Positions 13,562 through 15,820 of a DNA stretch of 15,820 nt are shown in pieces. The notes below the pieces were generated by a model that saw only the letters and a list, made by a program, of their open reading frames with translations, was not told the origin of the DNA and searched no databases. This DNA comes from CAZZBK01 sp964652155 (GTDB lineage: Bacteria; Planctomycetota; Planctomycetia; Pirellulales; PNKZ01). The position numbers and the translations under genes were made by a program. The stretch is taken from assembly GCA_964652155.1 (NCBI GenBank), contig CAZZBK010000139.1:1-15820 (forward strand), given 5' to 3'. The stretch's first letter is position 1; each line of letters begins with the position of its first letter.

Positions 13562-14278
13562 ATGAGCATTTCGATCACGCCCTCGATGACCGAGAATACC
13601 GCCCCTCCGATGGCCATTCAGCGACCGCATTTCCTGCTGTACTCGCAAACGGGCCGGAGGATGAATCGACAGGAGTGGAGTTTCGTCCTGAAAGCGGCTG
13701 ATGGCTCGGCGATCGTCCAGGCTCGCGATGTTGAGCCCGATGCCCGCGGCGAGCGGCTGGAACTGCTGGCGATCGTGCGCGGGCTTGAGGCGCTGGACCA
13801 GCCCAGTGCGGTTTCTGTCCTCACCACGAGCCGCTATGTCAATCAGGGGGTGGAGTACGGGCTGGATGAGTGGCGCCGCAACGGGTGGAATTGGGAATGC
13901 TTTGGGCACATGGTGCCGATTAAGAATCGCGACCTGTGGCAACGGCTCGACCGTGCCCGCCGCGTCCACCAGGTCAAAATTCGCTGGCGACGCATCGACT
14001 CGGCCTCGCGCGGGCATACGGAGCCGCGGGTGATCTTCCATCACCACCGGCAACAGGCCGTTCAGTTGACCGTTGAACCGATCGAACCCCAATCCACATC
14101 AGAGCATACGTCACTTCGCCCAGCCCATCGCCCCGGGGCGACCAAGACCCGACGGTCGCCTGGACTGTGGGGACGTTTGAGAGGTGGGCTCAGCGCGTTT
14201 CGGGCGATTTTAGCCTCTGCGGCGAGCACGGCTCCGTGGCGGCTTCGGGCACACTCATCGATCAACTTGGACGGATAA
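13562..14278 (+). CDS. RNase HI-fold protein lacking catalytic acids (probable pseudoenzyme)
   Basis: The 238-residue protein aligns along its centre with E. coli RNase HI. GERLELLAIVRGLEAL (63-78) matches the NRMELMAAIVALEAL helix, TTSRYVNQGVEYGLDEWRRNGW (88-109) matches TDSQYVRQGI...WKKRGW, and IKNRDLWQRLDRARRVHQVKIRW (120-142) matches [21 protein letters not shown]. Of the four metal-binding acids only E67 (E48) remains: D10 aligns with S28, D70 with T89, and the GHAGH...D134 segment is not recognisable. Substrate-binding parts are better kept, so it may bind RNA/DNA hybrids or other nucleic acid without cutting. Residues 160-238 form a basic, low-complexity tail. The start is uncertain (13562, 13583 or 13607; none has a clear ribosome site). 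It lies 58 bases before glgB, possibly co-transcribed. Confidence 0.75.
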   Translation: MSISITPSMTENTAPPMAIQRPHFLLYSQTGRRMNRQEWSFVLKAADGSAIVQARDVEPDARGERLELLAIVRGLEALDQPSAVSVLTTSRYVNQGVEYGLDEWRRNGWNWECFGHMVPIKNRDLWQRLDRARRVHQVKIRWRRIDSASRGHTEPRVIFHHHRQQAVQLTVEPIEPQSTSEHTSLRPAHRPGATKTRRSPGLWGRLRGGLSAFRAILASAASTAPWRLRAHSSINLDG

Positions 14279-14336
14279 CTCGTCCGCACCGGCCGATACT
14301 ACTTTGGAATATCAGCGACGATTACAGGAGGTTCGT

Positions 14337-15820
14337 GTGCGCACTAGGACTCAATTGGGTAGTATAGGAAGGCTGATTGAAGGTAGGCACGATGATCCGT
14401 TTGAGATTCTCGGGCCGCACGAAGTGGTGGACGGCGAGCGACGCGCCTTGGCGGTCCGCGCGTTTCTCCCGAACTCCGAACAGGCCTGGGTCGTTGACGC
14501 GGCCCATGGTGCCCCCCGACCGATGCGCAAGATCCATCCAGCCGGGCTGTTCGAGGCCATCTGTCCGCCATCCGACAACCCGAGCCCCGCACGTTACATG
14601 CTGCATGTCGCCGACGAACACGGACTCTCTCGCACAATGCACGATCCCTACGCCTTTGAGCCCCTGCTGACCGACTTCGATCGTTATCTGCTTAACGAGG
14701 GGACCCATTGGCAGAGCTACGAGCGGCTCGGCGCGCACCTGCGCACGATCGATGGCGTGACCGGCGTCGGGTTCGCCGTCTGGGCCCCCAACGCCGCGGC
14801 CGTGAGTGTCGTCGGCGATTTCAATCACTGGGATAGCCGGCTGCATCCGATGCGCCGCTTGGGTTCGAGCGGCATTTGGGAGCTGTTCATCCCCGATCTC
14901 AAAGTCGGCTCGAATTACAAGTATCGCATCACCTCGGGCAGCGAGACGTTCGAGAAGTGTGACCCTTACGCGTTCGCTTCCGAGTGTCCGCCCCGAACCG
15001 CCTCAAAAGTGGCCGACCTCGATGCGTATTCATGGAACGATCAGGATTGGATGCAGCGGCGCGTCAAAACCAACGGTCTCGATGCCCCCATCTCGATTTA
15101 CGAGGTACATCTGGGCTCGTGGCGCCGTCCGGGCTCCGACCCGCAGCGCTGGATGACCTATCGCGAACTCGCCCAGGAACTGGTCGACTACGTGGTGCAG
15201 ATGGGCTTCACGCACATCGAGTTGCTACCGATCACCGAGCATCCGTTCACCGGCTCGTGGGGTTACCAAACCTTGGGCTACTACGCGGCCACGGCCCGCT
15301 ATGGCTCGCCCGAAGATTTGATGTACATGATCGATGTCTGCCATCAGCGTGGCGTCGGCGTGATATTGGACTGGGTGCCGGCCCACTTTCCGCGCGATGG
15401 ACACGGCCTGCGCCAATTCGACGGCACCTGCCTTTACGAGCACGAAGACCCGCGCAAGGGGGAGCATCGCGACTGGGGCACGCTCATTTTCAACTACGGC
15501 CGACATGAGGTCCGCAACTTTCTGATCTCGAACGCCCTGTTCTGGCTCGACAAGTATCACATCGACGGCCTGCGAGTCGACGCGGTTGCCTCGATGATTT
15601 ACCTCGACTACAGCCGCGAGGCGGGCGACTGGATCCCCAACGAGTTTGGCGGCCGCGAAAATCTCGAAGCGATCTCGTTCCTCAAGGAACTCAACGTGCA
15701 GGCGCACACGCTGTATCCGGGCGTGTTGACGATTGCCGAAGAGTCGACCGCCTGGCCTAGTGTGTCGCGGCCGGTCTACTTGGGCGGCCTGGGCTTCAGC
15801 CTCAAGTGGAACATGGGCTG
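14337..15820 (+). CDS. glgB: 1,4-alpha-glucan branching enzyme, N-terminal part (cut by window end)
   Basis: GlgB adds alpha-1,6 branches during glycogen synthesis in the cytoplasm. The 494 residues visible are about two-thirds of the usual 730-760. They include the N-terminal module starting LIEGRHDDPFEILGPH (13-28), the CBM48 domain (about 135-225; FAVWAPNAAAVSVVGDFNHW) and most of the GH13 barrel. Barrel motifs seen are ISIYEVHLGSW (252-262), VILDWVPAHFP (342-352), GLRVDAVASMIY (411-422) with nucleophile D415, and TIAEEST (465-471) with acid/base E468. The third catalytic Asp lies beyond the window. The GTG at 14337 has AGGAGG (14326-14331) 5 bases upstream. The frame is intact to the last base. 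It follows the RNase H-like gene by 58 bases. Confidence 0.95.
   Translation, partial: MRTRTQLGSIGRLIEGRHDDPFEILGPHEVVDGERRALAVRAFLPNSEQAWVVDAAHGAPRPMRKIHPAGLFEAICPPSDNPSPARYMLHVADEHGLSRTMHDPYAFEPLLTDFDRYLLNEGTHWQSYERLGAHLRTIDGVTGVGFAVWAPNAAAVSVVGDFNHWDSRLHPMRRLGSSGIWELFIPDLKVGSNYKYRITSGSETFEKCDPYAFASECPPRTASKVADLDAYSWNDQDWMQRRVKTNGLDAPISIYEVHLGSWRRPGSDPQRWMTYRELAQELVDYVVQMGFTHIELLPITEHPFTGSWGYQTLGYYAATARYGSPEDLMYMIDVCHQRGVGVILDWVPAHFPRDGHGLRQFDGTCLYEHEDPRKGEHRDWGTLIFNYGRHEVRNFLISNALFWLDKYHIDGLRVDAVASMIYLDYSREAGDWIPNEFGGRENLEAISFLKELNVQAHTLYPGVLTIAEESTAWPSVSRPVYLGGLGFSLKWNMG

Noticed and set aside
13190..14092. Open frame on the minus strand (300 codons) across the PfpI 5' end and RNase H-like gene
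   Set aside because: It overlaps two better supported genes and the promoter region between them; no domain was recognised.
12781..14278. Toxin-antitoxin or defence module involving the PfpI and RNase H-like genes
   Set aside because: The genes are divergent, belong to common housekeeping-type families, and there is no small paired partner gene or defence-associated neighbour.

Overview
The window looks like an ordinary stretch of chromosome from a planctomycete, most likely a Pirellulales-type member of Planctomycetota. The DNA is GC-rich. It carries an exported protein of the planctomycete-specific lipocalin-like family TIGR03067, an exported DUF1573 protein, a divergent DnaA, a RimI with typical planctomycete motifs, and a small cytosolic protein of a type I recall mainly from this phylum. 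Most genes have a recognisable GGAGG-like ribosome binding site, several with GTG starts. I see no phage, CRISPR, insertion-sequence or secretion-system genes.

Layout. Positions 1-446 hold a 7-bp tandem repeat, a perfect 18-bp inverted repeat and no supportable gene. rimI (447-965, +) converges on a dnaA-like gene (988-2394, -). That gene lies behind a 450-bp leader and promoter region with a near-consensus promoter, a palindrome in its spacer, a terminator-like fold and one DnaA-box-like site. Upstream on the same strand is a two-lobed GNAT acetyltransferase (2873-3862, -), divergent from an exported double-PDZ protein (3894-4781, +). guaA (4813-6396, -) is divergent from a small PilZ protein (6631-7020, +). 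A minus-strand run follows: a lipoprotein with thioredoxin, NHL and DsbD-like parts (7864-10110), a small conserved protein (7513-7794) and the TIGR03067 protein (7035-7475). A 527-bp divergent region separates that run from a DUF1573 protein (10638-11648, +). Then come a class 3 lipase (11684-12619, -) and a DJ-1/PfpI protein (12781-13368, -), then an RNase HI-fold protein lacking most catalytic acids (13562-14278, +). Last is glgB (14337 to the window end, +, cut by the window).

How the genes relate. They cover protein modification (RimI, GNAT), replication initiation (DnaA-like), GMP synthesis (GuaA), c-di-GMP sensing (PilZ), envelope thiol-redox or scaffold functions (NHL lipoprotein, DUF1573, PDZ, TIGR03067), lipid hydrolysis and glycogen branching. 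Only the 10110-7035 run and the RNase H-like/glgB pair look like possible operons.

Most promising for follow-up: the RNase HI pseudoenzyme next to glgB, the dnaA promoter with its embedded palindrome, the three-module redox lipoprotein, and the guaA promoter with a terminator-like hairpin at the expected transcript start. I found no clear multi-gene undescribed system.
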